A stretch of DNA of 64,000 bases from Chromobacterium subtsugae (lineage in GTDB: Bacteria > Pseudomonadota > Gammaproteobacteria > Burkholderiales > Chromobacteriaceae): positions 1 through 64,000 of the forward strand of contig NZ_JYKA01000025.1 in NCBI RefSeq assembly GCF_001676875.1. The letters run 5' to 3'. Shown one piece after another: positions 7,625-16,224 of this stretch. A program made the position numbers and the translations under genes. Within the stretch, counting starts at the first letter, position 1, and each line of letters starts with the position of its first letter. The notes below the pieces were generated by a model. That model was given only the letters and a program-made list of their open reading frames with translations, did no database searches and had not been told where the DNA came from.

Positions 7625-8931
7625 ATGCCGGCCGCCAGCCCGGCGTCCCGCCGCCGCGCCAGCAGGTAAACGCCGACCAGCAAGCCCAGCAGGCATTGCA
7701 GCAGCAGATAGTAGGCCGGCGCCATCGCGTCGTATTTCAGCCAGACCGACAAAATCACCGGGGTGAGGCCGCCGGCGAAGGCGTAGGCGACGTTATAGGA
7801 AAACGACAGCCCGGAGAAGCGCACCGCCGCCGGGAAGGCGCGCACCATCACCAGCGGCACCGCGCCGACGATGCCGACGCAGAAGCCTTGCAGTGCGTAT
7901 AGCGGATAGAGTTGGCTGCTGTCCACCGCCAGCACGGTGTAAAAGGCGTAGCTGCTGGCGCCCAGCAGCAGGCTGCCGCCGATGAAGGTGAGGCCGCTGC
8001 CGATGCGGTCGGAGAGCACGCCGGCGACCAGGCAGCCCAGGGTCAGCGCCACGATGGCCAGGCTGTTGGCGCGCAGCGCGTCCACCGGCAGGATGTTGAA
8101 TTGCTTCTGCAGATAGGCCGGCGCCATCAGGATGGCCACCACGATGGCGATGGCCAGGAACCAGGTGGCGAACATCGACAGCGCCACCGCCGTCTTGTGC
8201 TTCTTCAGCACCGTTTTCAGCGGCAGCTCCTCGGACAGCGCCTTGCGCGCTTTCAGCTCGGCGAATACCGGGGTTTCATGCAGCCATTGACGCAGCTGCA
8301 TCGCCACCAGGCCGAACACGCCGCCGATCAGGAAAGGCAGGCGCCAGGCCCAGCCGGCGATCTGCTGCGGGGTGAAGGCCAGGTTGATGGCGGTGGCGAT
8401 CAGCGAGCCCAGCAGGATGCCGGCGGTGAGGCCGGCGGTGATCATGCTGCAGGCGAAGCCGGTGTGGCGGCTGGGGGAGTGCTCGGCGACGAACACCCAG
8501 GCGCCCGGCACCTCGCCGCCTATCGCCGCGCCTTGCAGAATGCGCAGCGCCAGCAGCAGCAGCGGCGCCCAGATGCCGATATCGTGGTAGGTGGGCAGCA
8601 TGCCCATCGCCAGCGTCGGCAGCGCCATCAGCAGGATGCTGAGGGTGAACACCCGCTTGCGGCCCAGCAGGTCGCCGAAATGCGCCATCACGATGCCGCC
8701 CAGCGGCCGCGCCAGATAGCCGGCGGCGAAGATGCCGAAGGTTTGCAGCTGGCTCAGCCAGTCGGGCATGGCGGGGGGGAAGAACAGCTTGCCCAGCACC
8801 ACGGCGAAGAACACGAAAATGATGAAGTCGTAGAATTCCAGCGCGCCGCCCAGCGCGGCCAGGCTCAGGGTCTTGTAATCCTGGCGTTGCAGCGGGCGGG
8901 CGGAAGGCAGAACGGGTGGGTGCTTGTCCAT
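7615..8931 (-). CDS. MFS metabolite:H+ symporter (MHS/ShiA-ProP-like)
   Basis: A 438-residue protein with 12 predicted membrane segments. The early LGGALEFYDFIIFVFFA is the hallmark of the metabolite:H+ symporter family (ProP, KgtP, ShiA). The FGDLLGRKRVF loop between segments 2 and 3 and LRILQGAAIGGEVPGAWVF in segment 4 are further signatures. Substrates in this family include shikimate, citrate, alpha-ketoglutarate and betaines; none can be assigned here. GAGGAG precedes the ATG. The gene is monocistronic and ends by overlapping the mtfA stop. Confidence 0.9.
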   Translation of the reverse strand: MDKHPPVLPSARPLQRQDYKTLSLAALGGALEFYDFIIFVFFAVVLGKLFFPPAMPDWLSQLQTFGIFAAGYLARPLGGIVMAHFGDLLGRKRVFTLSILLMALPTLAMGMLPTYHDIGIWAPLLLLALRILQGAAIGGEVPGAWVFVAEHSPSRHTGFACSMITAGLTAGILLGSLIATAINLAFTPQQIAGWAWRLPFLIGGVFGLVAMQLRQWLHETPVFAELKARKALSEELPLKTVLKKHKTAVALSMFATWFLAIAIVVAILMAPAYLQKQFNILPVDALRANSLAIVALTLGCLVAGVLSDRIGSGLTFIGGSLLLGASSYAFYTVLAVDSSQLYPLYALQGFCVGIVGAVPLVMVRAFPAAVRFSGLSFSYNVAYAFAGGLTPVILSVWLKYDAMAPAYYLLLQCLLGLLVGVYLLARRRDAGLAAGIQA

Positions 8932-9047
8932 CGGTGGCTCTCCTCTTGTCTTGGTCTAGTTATGAGCGGACCGTATGGTTTTGGAATGTCGGCCGCTGCA
9001 GCCAGAGTAAAGGAGCCTCCGCTGTCTGACAATACGATGGGGGGCGG

Positions 9048-9896
9048 CTATTTCACCGCGCCGTCCATGCCGCGCATGAAGAAGCGCTGGCAGCACAGGA
9101 ACACCAGCAGCACCGGAGCGATGGCGATCACCGCGCCGGCCGCCACCATCCGGGTGGAGGTGGCGAAGGCGCCCTTCAGGTACAGCACGCCCACCGACAA
9201 GGGATAGAGTTCCGGTGTTTTCAGCACCACGCTGGGCCAGACATAGACATTCCACGACCACACCAGCGTGAAGATGCCCAGCGTGGCGAGGTAAGGCAGG
9301 CTGAGCGGCAGGCAGATGCGCCAGAACACCTGCCAGTCGCCGGCGCCGTCCATGCGGGCGGCGTCGACGATTTCATCGGGAATCTCCTCGAACGCGTGCT
9401 TCATCAGATAAATGCCGAAGGCGCCGGCCAAGGATGGCAGCACCACGCCCAGCCGGCTGTCGTCCAGCCCCAGCCGCGAAATGGTGACGTAGTTGCTGAT
9501 GAAGTTGATTTCGCTGGGCAAGAGCAGGGTGGCGAGAATGGCGTAGAACACCAGTTGCCGGCCGCGAAAGCGCAGCTTGGCCAGCGGGAAGGCGGCCAGC
9601 GCCGAAACGACCAGCGTGCCGGCGGTGGTCAGCCCGGAGATCCACAGCGAGTTGCAGAAGAAGCGCCCCAGCGGAATGGCGTCCCACACCGCGATGAAGT
9701 GGCGCCAGCCGGCGTCGCGCGGCCACAGCTCGGGCGGGAAGTCGAACACCTGCTCGCCGTTGCCGAAGGCGATGCCCAGCGTCCAGATGAAGGGATAGCA
9801 GCAGGCGAAGGACAGCGCCAGCAGCAACAGGCTATGGGGCAGGCGGCGCAGCGCGCGGCGGCGCGCGGCGGGGCGAAGCAGGGCGATGGCGGTCAT
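9048..9896 (-). CDS. sugar ABC transporter permease, MalG/CUT1 type
   Basis: A 282-residue inner-membrane permease with six predicted segments. The EAA loop reads DAARMDGAGDWQVFWRICLP, which contacts the ATPase. It is the last gene of the operon kinase - binding protein - MalF-like permease - this gene, 7 bp behind its partner. Together they should import an oligosaccharide. No ATPase gene occurs in the cluster. CUT1 systems often share a genome-encoded MsmX/MsiK-like ATPase, and that is the likely arrangement here. Confidence 0.92.
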   Translation of the reverse strand: MTAIALLRPAARRRALRRLPHSLLLLALSFACCYPFIWTLGIAFGNGEQVFDFPPELWPRDAGWRHFIAVWDAIPLGRFFCNSLWISGLTTAGTLVVSALAAFPLAKLRFRGRQLVFYAILATLLLPSEINFISNYVTISRLGLDDSRLGVVLPSLAGAFGIYLMKHAFEEIPDEIVDAARMDGAGDWQVFWRICLPLSLPYLATLGIFTLVWSWNVYVWPSVVLKTPELYPLSVGVLYLKGAFATSTRMVAAGAVIAIAPVLLVFLCCQRFFMRGMDGAVK

Positions 9897-9903
9897 GGCG
9901 TCC

Positions 9904-10770
9904 TCAGCGGTGGTCGGCGCGGATCAGTTTGAAATTCAGCCAGGCCAGCAGCAGGCAGACCAGGGCCAGCGTCAGGCCGGCGGCGGCGCCGCGGCCGAAG
10001 TCCAGCTGGTTGAAGCCCTGGTGGAAGGCGTAGTACAGCACGGTGTAGGTGGAGTTGAGCGGCGCGCCGCGCGTCATCACCAGCACCTCTTCGAAAGCCT
10101 TCAGCGCGTCCAGCGTGGAGATCAGGCTGCAAAACAGAATGGTGGGCTTGAGCATGGGCACGGTGATGCGCCAGAAGCGCTGCCAGGCGTTGGCGCCGTC
10201 CAGCCGCGCCGCTTCCTGCATCTCCGCCGGTATCGATTGCAGGCCGGCCAGGTACAGCACCATGTAATAGCCCAGGCCGCGCCACCAGGTGACGAACATC
10301 ACCGAATACAGCGCCAGGCTGTCGTCGCTGAGAAAGCCGATGTCGCGCTCCGCCGCCAACAGCTTCAGCCAGTGCAGCGCGCTGTTGAGCACGCCGTAAT
10401 CGGCGTACATCCAGTTCCACATGATGCCCACCACCGACACGGTGGTGACCACCGGCAGGTAAAGGGCGGCGCGGAACAGCCGGATGCCGGGCAGGCTGCG
10501 GTTGGCCAGCACCGCCAGCGCGATGCCGGACAGCTGGATGGCGGGCACCACCAGCAGGTATTTCAGCGAGTTGGCCATCGCCTGCCAGAACACCGCGTCG
10601 TCCAGCAGGTCGCGGAAGTTGTCCAGCCCGACCCATTGCGGCGGCGACACCAGGTCGTAGCGGGTGAAGGCGATGAAGCCGCCGAACAGCAGCGGCCAGA
10701 AGGTGAACACGGCCAGCAGCAGCAGGGCCGGCGCCAGGAACAGCCAGGCGTTGCGTTCCGACGATTTCAT
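9904..10770 (-). CDS. sugar ABC transporter permease, MalF/CUT1 type
   Basis: A 288-residue permease with six predicted membrane segments and the EAA motif EAARLDGANAWQRFWRITVP. The N-terminus RNAWLFLAPALLLLAVFTFW is typical of UgpA/LacF-like permeases. It pairs with the MalG-type permease directly downstream. An 81-bp gap with a terminator-like hairpin separates it from the binding-protein gene, which would let the binding protein be made in excess. Confidence 0.92.
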   Translation of the reverse strand: MKSSERNAWLFLAPALLLLAVFTFWPLLFGGFIAFTRYDLVSPPQWVGLDNFRDLLDDAVFWQAMANSLKYLLVVPAIQLSGIALAVLANRSLPGIRLFRAALYLPVVTTVSVVGIMWNWMYADYGVLNSALHWLKLLAAERDIGFLSDDSLALYSVMFVTWWRGLGYYMVLYLAGLQSIPAEMQEAARLDGANAWQRFWRITVPMLKPTILFCSLISTLDALKAFEEVLVMTRGAPLNSTYTVLYYAFHQGFNQLDFGRGAAAGLTLALVCLLLAWLNFKLIRADHR

Positions 10771-10791
10771 GGAGGGTTTCCGCGGGCGCTG

Positions 10792-10825
10792 AAAAAATGC
10801 CCCTCTCCGGCTAACCGGAAGGGGC
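10792..10825 (-). terminator. intra-operon hairpin between binding protein and permeases
   Basis: On the minus strand, a GC-rich stem (GCCCCT and CCGG arms pairing across a TTAG loop, 10799-10825) is followed by six Ts. It is a classical attenuating or 3'-end-stabilising hairpin between a periplasmic binding-protein gene and its permease genes, expected to give more binding protein than permease. Confidence 0.7.
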
Positions 10826-10851
10826 GAGGAGGAGAGACTGGGCTCCTGTCG

Positions 10852-12114
10852 CTACTGCAAGTGCCGGTTCCAGAAGGCGGCGGCGTCGTCCAGCGCCTTC
10901 TGCGCGTCTTTCTTGCCGGTGACGGCGGCTTCCACATTGTCCACCAGGCTCTTTTTCAGATCGGCGACCCGGGGGACGCCGGTCAGCACCAGGGTACGGA
11001 TATTGCGCGCCACCTTGGCGCCTTCGATGCGCGAGCTTTCGATCGCGCCGCCGTCGGCCGAGGCCTTGACGAAATAACTGTCGGCGAGCGCCTTCTGTGT
11101 GGAAGGGAAGGTGGCGCCGGTCACTTTGGAGAAGGCCAGCTGCTGGCTGTCGCTGGTCAGGAAGCGGGCGAACTTCACCGCCTCCTGCTGGGTGCGCGCC
11201 GGCAGGCCGCGGGACACTGCCCAGCTGAACAGGTAACCGCCCTGGACGATGCGGGTCGGCCCCAGCGGCGCCGGCTGCACCACGGTGGCGGCGTAGATGC
11301 CGCGGGCGTCTTCCCGGGCTTTTTGCGCGGCGGTGGGCGCGGTTTCCATCATCGCCAGCCGGCCGCTGTTGTAGAGCTTGACGCTGTCCTGATAGTTGTC
11401 GTCGGCGAACAGGCTGTCGCGCGCCAGCGCGCCGGCCCGGTAGGCGTCGGCGAACTTGCGGACCAGCGCGGCGTGCGCCGGGCTATTGAACACCGCCTTG
11501 CCGTTCTGGATCAGCGGCAGGCCCTGGCCCAGCATGATGCCGTCTATCTGGCCCAATTGCGGCAGCAGGCCGGGCACGCCGGTTTTGGCCTTGATGATTT
11601 TGGCCAGCCGCAGCTCGTCGTCCAGGCTGGCGATGGGATGGCGCGGATCCAGGCCGGCCTTGCGGAACAGCTCGCCGTTGAGCGTCAGCACATTGACGTT
11701 GTTGTACCAGGGCAGGCCGTACAGCTTGCCGCCGAAGCTCAGGTCGGCCAGCGCGTTGGGCAGGTAGGCGGACTTGTCGGCTCCCAGCGCGCTGTCCAGC
11801 GGGATCAGCGAGCCTTTTTGCGAATACTTGAACAGCCGCGGCACGTCGTGGTTGACCAGCGCCGGCGGCTTGCCGGCGGCGATGGCGGCGTTGAGCTTGG
11901 TTTCGAAGTTGTCGTTGAACACGTCCACCCACTGCACTTCCACATCCGGGTGCTGTGCTTCGTAGGTTTTCTTCACCGCGGCGAAATAGCCGTCGAAGCG
12001 CGGCTTCAGCGAGTCGGTCCAGAATTCCAGCTTGACCTTGTCGGCATGGGCCGGCGCGCCGAGGGCGCAGGCCAGCAGGGCGAGGCAGGCCAGCGCCTGT
12101 CGGTGGGGTTTCAT
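10852..12114 (-). CDS. periplasmic sugar-binding protein of ABC transporter (family 1, MalE-like)
   Basis: A 420-residue extracellular solute-binding protein. A signal peptide (MKPHRQALACLALLACALG, cleaved near AHA) is followed by KVKLEFWTDSLKPRFDGYFA, the opening strand typical of family-1 sugar-binding proteins. Later come FGGKLYGLPWYNNVNVL and PAPLGPTRIVQGGYLFSWAV, which line the binding cleft in this fold. AAGGAG precedes the ATG. It lies 23 bp behind the kinase gene and upstream of two CUT1 permeases. Context suggests aminosugar oligosaccharides as ligand. The same frame runs further upstream, but that overlaps the kinase gene and is not coding. Confidence 0.93.
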   Translation of the reverse strand: MKPHRQALACLALLACALGAPAHADKVKLEFWTDSLKPRFDGYFAAVKKTYEAQHPDVEVQWVDVFNDNFETKLNAAIAAGKPPALVNHDVPRLFKYSQKGSLIPLDSALGADKSAYLPNALADLSFGGKLYGLPWYNNVNVLTLNGELFRKAGLDPRHPIASLDDELRLAKIIKAKTGVPGLLPQLGQIDGIMLGQGLPLIQNGKAVFNSPAHAALVRKFADAYRAGALARDSLFADDNYQDSVKLYNSGRLAMMETAPTAAQKAREDARGIYAATVVQPAPLGPTRIVQGGYLFSWAVSRGLPARTQQEAVKFARFLTSDSQQLAFSKVTGATFPSTQKALADSYFVKASADGGAIESSRIEGAKVARNIRTLVLTGVPRVADLKKSLVDNVEAAVTGKKDAQKALDDAAAFWNRHLQ

Positions 12115-12137
12115 CGCAGTCTTCTCCTTAGTGTTTT

Positions 12138-13004
12138 TCAACGTTGCAGCAACAGCAGCGCGCCGCGGGTGGCATCGCCCTGCGGCGGCACCAGTTGCTG
12201 GCGGAAACCGGGCGGCAGCCAGTCGCGCAGCGCCTGTCCCAGGCCGCCGCACAGCGCCGTCGGCAGCTCCGAGCGCGGATCGAGCGCGCGGGCGATGGCC
12301 CAGGCGTCCTCGCCCGCCTGCCGCAGCAGCGCGTCGGCTTGCGGATCGGTGCGGGCCGCGGCCAGCACCAGCGGCGCCAGCTGGGCGAACTGCGCCGGCG
12401 TGGCGCGGCCGTTCCAGCCCATCATGCTTTGCCAGCTGCCGCCGACGAATTCCAGCACCGAGCGAGTCAGCGGGCCGTGGCTGCTGCGGCCGTCCAGCGC
12501 CATCTGGGTGAGCTGGGCCGCCCGCTGTCCCAGCCAGGCGCCGCTGGCTTCGTCGCCGCTGGGATAGCCCCAGCCGCCCACCTCGCGGTGGCTGCCGTCG
12601 GCGTACAGCGCCTCGCCTATGCTGCCGGTGCCCAGCGCCACGATCACGCCTGGTTTGCCGGCGTGCGCGCCCAGCAAGGTGGTGAAGCCGTCGGTGGCCA
12701 GCTTGAGCGCGGCGAAGCCGGGGGATTGAGCCTGAAACTGCCGCGCCCATTGGCTGTTGTGCACGCCGGACAGGCCGATGCCCAGCGCGCAGTCGCGGTA
12801 GCTGGGGCTGGCGACGCCGATGCGCGCGAAAGCCGCGTCCAGCGTGGACAGTATCGTGCGCCAGGCTTTTTCCACGCCCAGCGACAAGGCCGATCCCGGG
12901 CCTTCCGCTTGCGCCAGCACCGCGCCGTCGGGCGCGGCGACGCAGGTCCGTGTGCCGGTGCCGCCGCCGTCGACGCCGATCAGGAATTTCGCTGGAATGT
13001 GCAT
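12138..13004 (-). CDS. BadF/BadG-type aminosugar kinase (GspK-like glucosamine kinase)
   Basis: A 288-residue ASKHA-fold kinase. FLIGVDGGGTGTRTCVAAPD at the N-terminus is the phosphate-1 loop of the BadF/GlcNAc-kinase family. The second phosphate loop is GVIVALGTGSIGEALY and the adenosine motif ALCGGLGQAL. Vibrio GspK, from the same family, phosphorylates glucosamine released from chitosan or chitin oligosaccharides and is likewise encoded beside a GH9 enzyme and an oligosaccharide transporter. That parallel makes glucosamine, or possibly N-acetylglucosamine, the best guess. It is the first gene of the transporter operon and is divergent from the ROK repressor, so it is probably repressed by it. 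Confidence 0.85.
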   Translation of the reverse strand: MHIPAKFLIGVDGGGTGTRTCVAAPDGAVLAQAEGPGSALSLGVEKAWRTILSTLDAAFARIGVASPSYRDCALGIGLSGVHNSQWARQFQAQSPGFAALKLATDGFTTLLGAHAGKPGVIVALGTGSIGEALYADGSHREVGGWGYPSGDEASGAWLGQRAAQLTQMALDGRSSHGPLTRSVLEFVGGSWQSMMGWNGRATPAQFAQLAPLVLAAARTDPQADALLRQAGEDAWAIARALDPRSELPTALCGGLGQALRDWLPPGFRQQLVPPQGDATRGALLLLQR

Positions 13005-13082
13005 GCTTGGTATGGCCTAGCGGCCGCCTCATCAATGATGACATTTGGATTTTCAGCAGTAAAGCATTGGCTATTTATTTCG

Positions 13083-13109
13083 TCAAGTTGATTTATTTAA
13101 TTGCCTTGA
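13083..13109. promoter_or_regulatory. candidate ROK-repressor operator in the divergent promoter
   Basis: The 154-bp space between the kinase and ROK genes has a strikingly AT-rich core. Within it TCAAG (13083-13087) and CTTGA (13105-13109) are inverted around a 17-bp AT-rich centre containing TTGATTTATTTAATTG. NagC/Mlc-type ROK repressors bind long AT-rich dyads in such positions. The match is structural only. Confidence 0.4.
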
Positions 13110-13158
13110 AATGACAAATGCTTGCCGGTGGCGGTGGGCCGCGCCATACTCCCGCCTC

Positions 13159-14370
13159 ATGAAATCGCCTGCCGCCAAGCCGGACCCGCTGATGGTGTCC
13201 GGAACCAATCTGGAGCACGCCCGTTCGCACAATCGCCGGGCGGTGCTGGAAACCATACGCCGCAATCGGCAGCTTACCCGGGCGGATATCGCCAGAATGA
13301 CGGCGCTGACGCCGCAGACGGTATCGAACATCGCCGCCGAATTGCTGGAGGCCGGCGTGCTGTCGGCCGGCGAGCCGCTGCGCGACGGCGCGCGCGGCCA
13401 GCCGGCCATTCCGTTGAGCATCAACCCCGACGGCGCGTATTCGATAGGCGTGCAGCTGGATCACCAATCGCTGATCGCGGTGGTGGTGGATCTGGCCGGC
13501 CAGGTGCGCGCCAGGGTGGAACTGGCGGTGAAGCGGCCGTCGCCGGGGGCGGCGCTGCCCTTGATCGCCGACGCGGCGCAACGGCTGCGGCGCGAGTCTG
13601 GCCTGGATTGGAGCCGTTTGCTGGGAATGGGCCTGGTGATGCCGGGGCCGTTCGGCGTGGAGGGCATGACCTCGGTGGGGCCGACCACGCTGCCCGGCTG
13701 GGAAAACATCGATGCCGCGGTGCTGAGCGCGGCGCTGGGCATGCCGGTGCTGCTGGAGAAGGATGCCACCGCGGCGGCGATAGGCGAGCGCCTGTACGGC
13801 ATGGCCAGCCAGCTGCAAAACTTCGTTTACCTGTTCATCGGCACCGGCCTCGGCGCGGGCTTGTTTCTGGATGGCCGCCTGTACGCGGGCGGCCGCCACA
13901 ACGCGGGAGAGGTCGGCCACATGATCGTGGTGCCGGGGGGGCGCGCCTGCGAGTGCGGCAACCAGGGCTGTCTGGAGCGCTACGTGTCCTTGCGGGCGCT
14001 GTACGAGGCGCTGGGGCTGGCGGATGGCGCGCTGGCCACGCCCGAGCACCTGGCGCGGCGGGAAGTGGACGCGGCCGGCGAGGCCTGGCTGGCAAGCGCG
14101 GCCGCTCCCTTGCGGCAGGCGGTGAACATCCTCGAATGCCTGCTGGACATCGACGCGGTGGTGATCGGCGGCCTGCTGCCCCCGGCCTGGATGGAGGCGC
14201 TGGTACGGCGTCTGGATCCCTTGCCGGTGTCCACCCGGCACCGCGGCGGCGAGCGCCTGCGGCTGGGCAGCGCCGGGCGCGACGTGGTGGCGCTGGGCGC
14301 CGCCGCCCTGGCGATTTTCGACGAATTCAATCCGCAGTACGAGGTGTTGCTGAAAAGCGGCCGCGGCTGA
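13159..14370 (+). CDS. ROK-family transcriptional repressor (NagC/Mlc/XylR type)
   Basis: A 403-residue regulator. An N-terminal winged helix (about residues 20-85; ADIARMTALTPQTVSNIAAE is the helix-turn-helix) precedes a ROK sugar-binding domain. That domain includes the phosphate loop FIGTGLGAGL and the zinc motif CECGNQGCLE (about 258-267), which matches CxCGxxGCxE exactly. The ligand is probably an aminosugar or its phosphate. MKSPAAKPDP was chosen as start rather than an upstream in-frame ATG at 13111 because it gives the usual N-terminal length, although neither has a strong ribosome site. It faces the kinase/transporter operon and is followed 44 bp later by the GH9 gene, so it likely controls both. 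Confidence 0.92.
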   Translation: MKSPAAKPDPLMVSGTNLEHARSHNRRAVLETIRRNRQLTRADIARMTALTPQTVSNIAAELLEAGVLSAGEPLRDGARGQPAIPLSINPDGAYSIGVQLDHQSLIAVVVDLAGQVRARVELAVKRPSPGAALPLIADAAQRLRRESGLDWSRLLGMGLVMPGPFGVEGMTSVGPTTLPGWENIDAAVLSAALGMPVLLEKDATAAAIGERLYGMASQLQNFVYLFIGTGLGAGLFLDGRLYAGGRHNAGEVGHMIVVPGGRACECGNQGCLERYVSLRALYEALGLADGALATPEHLARREVDAAGEAWLASAAAPLRQAVNILECLLDIDAVVIGGLLPPAWMEALVRRLDPLPVSTRHRGGERLRLGSAGRDVVALGAAALAIFDEFNPQYEVLLKSGRG

Positions 14371-14414
14371 ACGGGCGGGCCGCTCATTCCTGATATCCGG
14401 CAGAGGAGGGCGTG

Positions 14415-16106
14415 ATGGCGCTGCAGTTTCTGTTCAATCATCTGGGGTTTGAAACGTCCGCCGCCAAGCGCGCGCTGCTGCAGGGGCCGGGCGACGCGGC
14501 GGTGGACAGCGTGACGGTGCTGGACGCCGAGCGGCGTCCGGTGCTGCGCAGCCCGCTGCATGCTTTGGGGCGCGTGGACGGCTGGCGCGATTGGCACTAC
14601 TGGCAGGCCGATATCAGCGCGCTGCGGGCGCCGGGCCGCTACCAGCTGTGGCTGGACGGCAGCGCGCCGCCGCTGCTGTCGGCGCCGTTCGAGGTGGCGG
14701 ATCGGCGCTTCGGCACGCCGTTGCTGTCCGATCTGCTGCACTACTTCAAATCGCAGCGCTGCAGTGGCCTGTACGACCAGGCCGACCGCCAGGCGCGGGT
14801 GGAGGGGACGGATGAGCGGCGCGACGCGCGCGGCGGCTGGTTCGACGCCTCCGGCGACTGCTCGAAATATCTCAGCCACCTTTCTTACGCCAACCACCTG
14901 AATCCGCAACAGACGCCGCTGCTGGTCTGGAGCCTGGTCCGAGCCCGCCGCGCGCTGTCGGCGCAGCCCAAGTGGTTTGACGAGCGGATGACGGACGAGG
15001 CGCTGCATGGCGCGGCCTTTCTGCTGCGCATGCAACACGAATCGGGCTTTTTCTACCAGACATTGTTCGATGGCTGGAGCAAAGACGAAGACCGGCGCAG
15101 CCTGTGCGCCTATTCCACCCAGCAGGGGCTGCGCTCGTCCGCCTTCCAAGCCGGCTGGCGCCAGGGCGGCGGCATGGCGGTGGCGGCGCTGGCGGCGGCG
15201 GCCGGCTTGTCGCGCGACGGCGACGCGCCGCGCGAGGCGATGCTGGCGGCGGCCAGGCGCGGCTTCGTCCATTTGCAGGAGCATGGCTTGTCCTACCTGG
15301 CTGATGGCCGGGAAAACCTGATCGACGACTATTGCGCGCTGTTGGCCGCGTGCGAACTGCATGCCGCCACCGGCGACGGCGATTACGCCGACGCGGCGGC
15401 CGAGCGAGTGGCTTGCCTGCTGGCGCGCCAGCATGAGGACGGCTGGTTTTGGCTGGACGACGAGCGCCAGTTCAGTTATTGCCACGCGTCCGATGCCGGC
15501 CTGCCGGCGCTGGCGCTGGCGCGTTATCTGGAAACGCTGCCGGATGGACTGTACGCGGCGGAGGCGGAACGGGGCTGGCGGCTGGTCATGCAGGGCGAGA
15601 TGGCGCGCAGCGCCGTTCAGGAGGGGAACCCCTTCGGCTATCTGCGGCAATGGGCGCAGCGGCCGGGCCGGACGCCGGGGGCGCGCTTCTTCATGCCGCA
15701 CGACAACGCCAGCGGCTACTGGTGGCAGGGAGAGAACGCCAGGCTGGCTTCGCTGGCGGCCGCGGCCTGGGCGGGCGGCCGGCGCTGGCCGGAGCTGGCA
15801 CCGCGGCTGCACGGCTACGCGCAGTCAGCGCTGGACTGGATTCTGGGCATGAATCCTTTCGATACCTGCATGCTGCAGGGCCATGGCCGCAACAACCCGC
15901 ATTACGAGCCCGGCTACTACAACGCCTGCGGCGGGGTATGCAACGGCATCACCGGCGCGCCGGGGGCGGAGGGCGGCATCGCCTTCCTGCTGCCGGAGGA
16001 AACCGACATCAGCCAATCGTGGCGCTGGAGCGAGCAATGGCTGCCGCACGGCGCCTGGCTGTTGCTGGCGCTGGCGTTGCGGCAGTGGTTTGACGGCGCG
16101 CAATGA
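14415..16106 (+). CDS. GH9 glycoside hydrolase, probable exo-beta-D-glucosaminidase
   Basis: A 563-residue protein with an N-terminal Ig-like CelD_N domain (about 1-95) and a GH9 catalytic domain. There is no signal peptide, so it should act in the cytoplasm on imported oligosaccharides. The nucleophile-side motif is GGWFDASGDCSKYLSHLSYA (GH9 cellulases usually have DAGD), and the C-terminal acid is likely the Glu in WRWSEQWLPHGAW. This DASGD form is known from Vibrio-type GH9 enzymes that act as exo-beta-glucosaminidases in chitin clusters. The neighbouring glucosamine-type kinase fits that substrate better than cellulose. GAGGAGGG lies at ideal distance from the ATG at 14415; a GTG three bases earlier is too close. 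Confidence 0.85.
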   Translation: MALQFLFNHLGFETSAAKRALLQGPGDAAVDSVTVLDAERRPVLRSPLHALGRVDGWRDWHYWQADISALRAPGRYQLWLDGSAPPLLSAPFEVADRRFGTPLLSDLLHYFKSQRCSGLYDQADRQARVEGTDERRDARGGWFDASGDCSKYLSHLSYANHLNPQQTPLLVWSLVRARRALSAQPKWFDERMTDEALHGAAFLLRMQHESGFFYQTLFDGWSKDEDRRSLCAYSTQQGLRSSAFQAGWRQGGGMAVAALAAAAGLSRDGDAPREAMLAAARRGFVHLQEHGLSYLADGRENLIDDYCALLAACELHAATGDGDYADAAAERVACLLARQHEDGWFWLDDERQFSYCHASDAGLPALALARYLETLPDGLYAAEAERGWRLVMQGEMARSAVQEGNPFGYLRQWAQRPGRTPGARFFMPHDNASGYWWQGENARLASLAAAAWAGGRRWPELAPRLHGYAQSALDWILGMNPFDTCMLQGHGRNNPHYEPGYYNACGGVCNGITGAPGAEGGIAFLLPEETDISQSWRWSEQWLPHGAWLLLALALRQWFDGAQ

Positions 16107-16224
16107 GGCAGCCGATTTTCGCCCGCCGCGCTGGCGCGGCCATCAATTGAAATGCAATATGCATAGGTTGGAATGTTTCCAACCCTGCTTCGATGAAGCA
16201 GAGCAACTCAGATGGAGCGAAGCG

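Noticed and set aside
9886-12567. An 893-codon open frame on the plus strand
   Set aside because: It lies wholly antisense to the permease, binding-protein and kinase genes, has Gln/His/Arg-rich composition typical of the reverse frame of GC-rich genes, and no ribosome site.
12115-13044. Upstream extension of the binding-protein frame through the kinase gene
   Set aside because: The signal peptide and AAGGAG site at 12114 fix the start, and the extension is an out-of-frame reading of the kinase.
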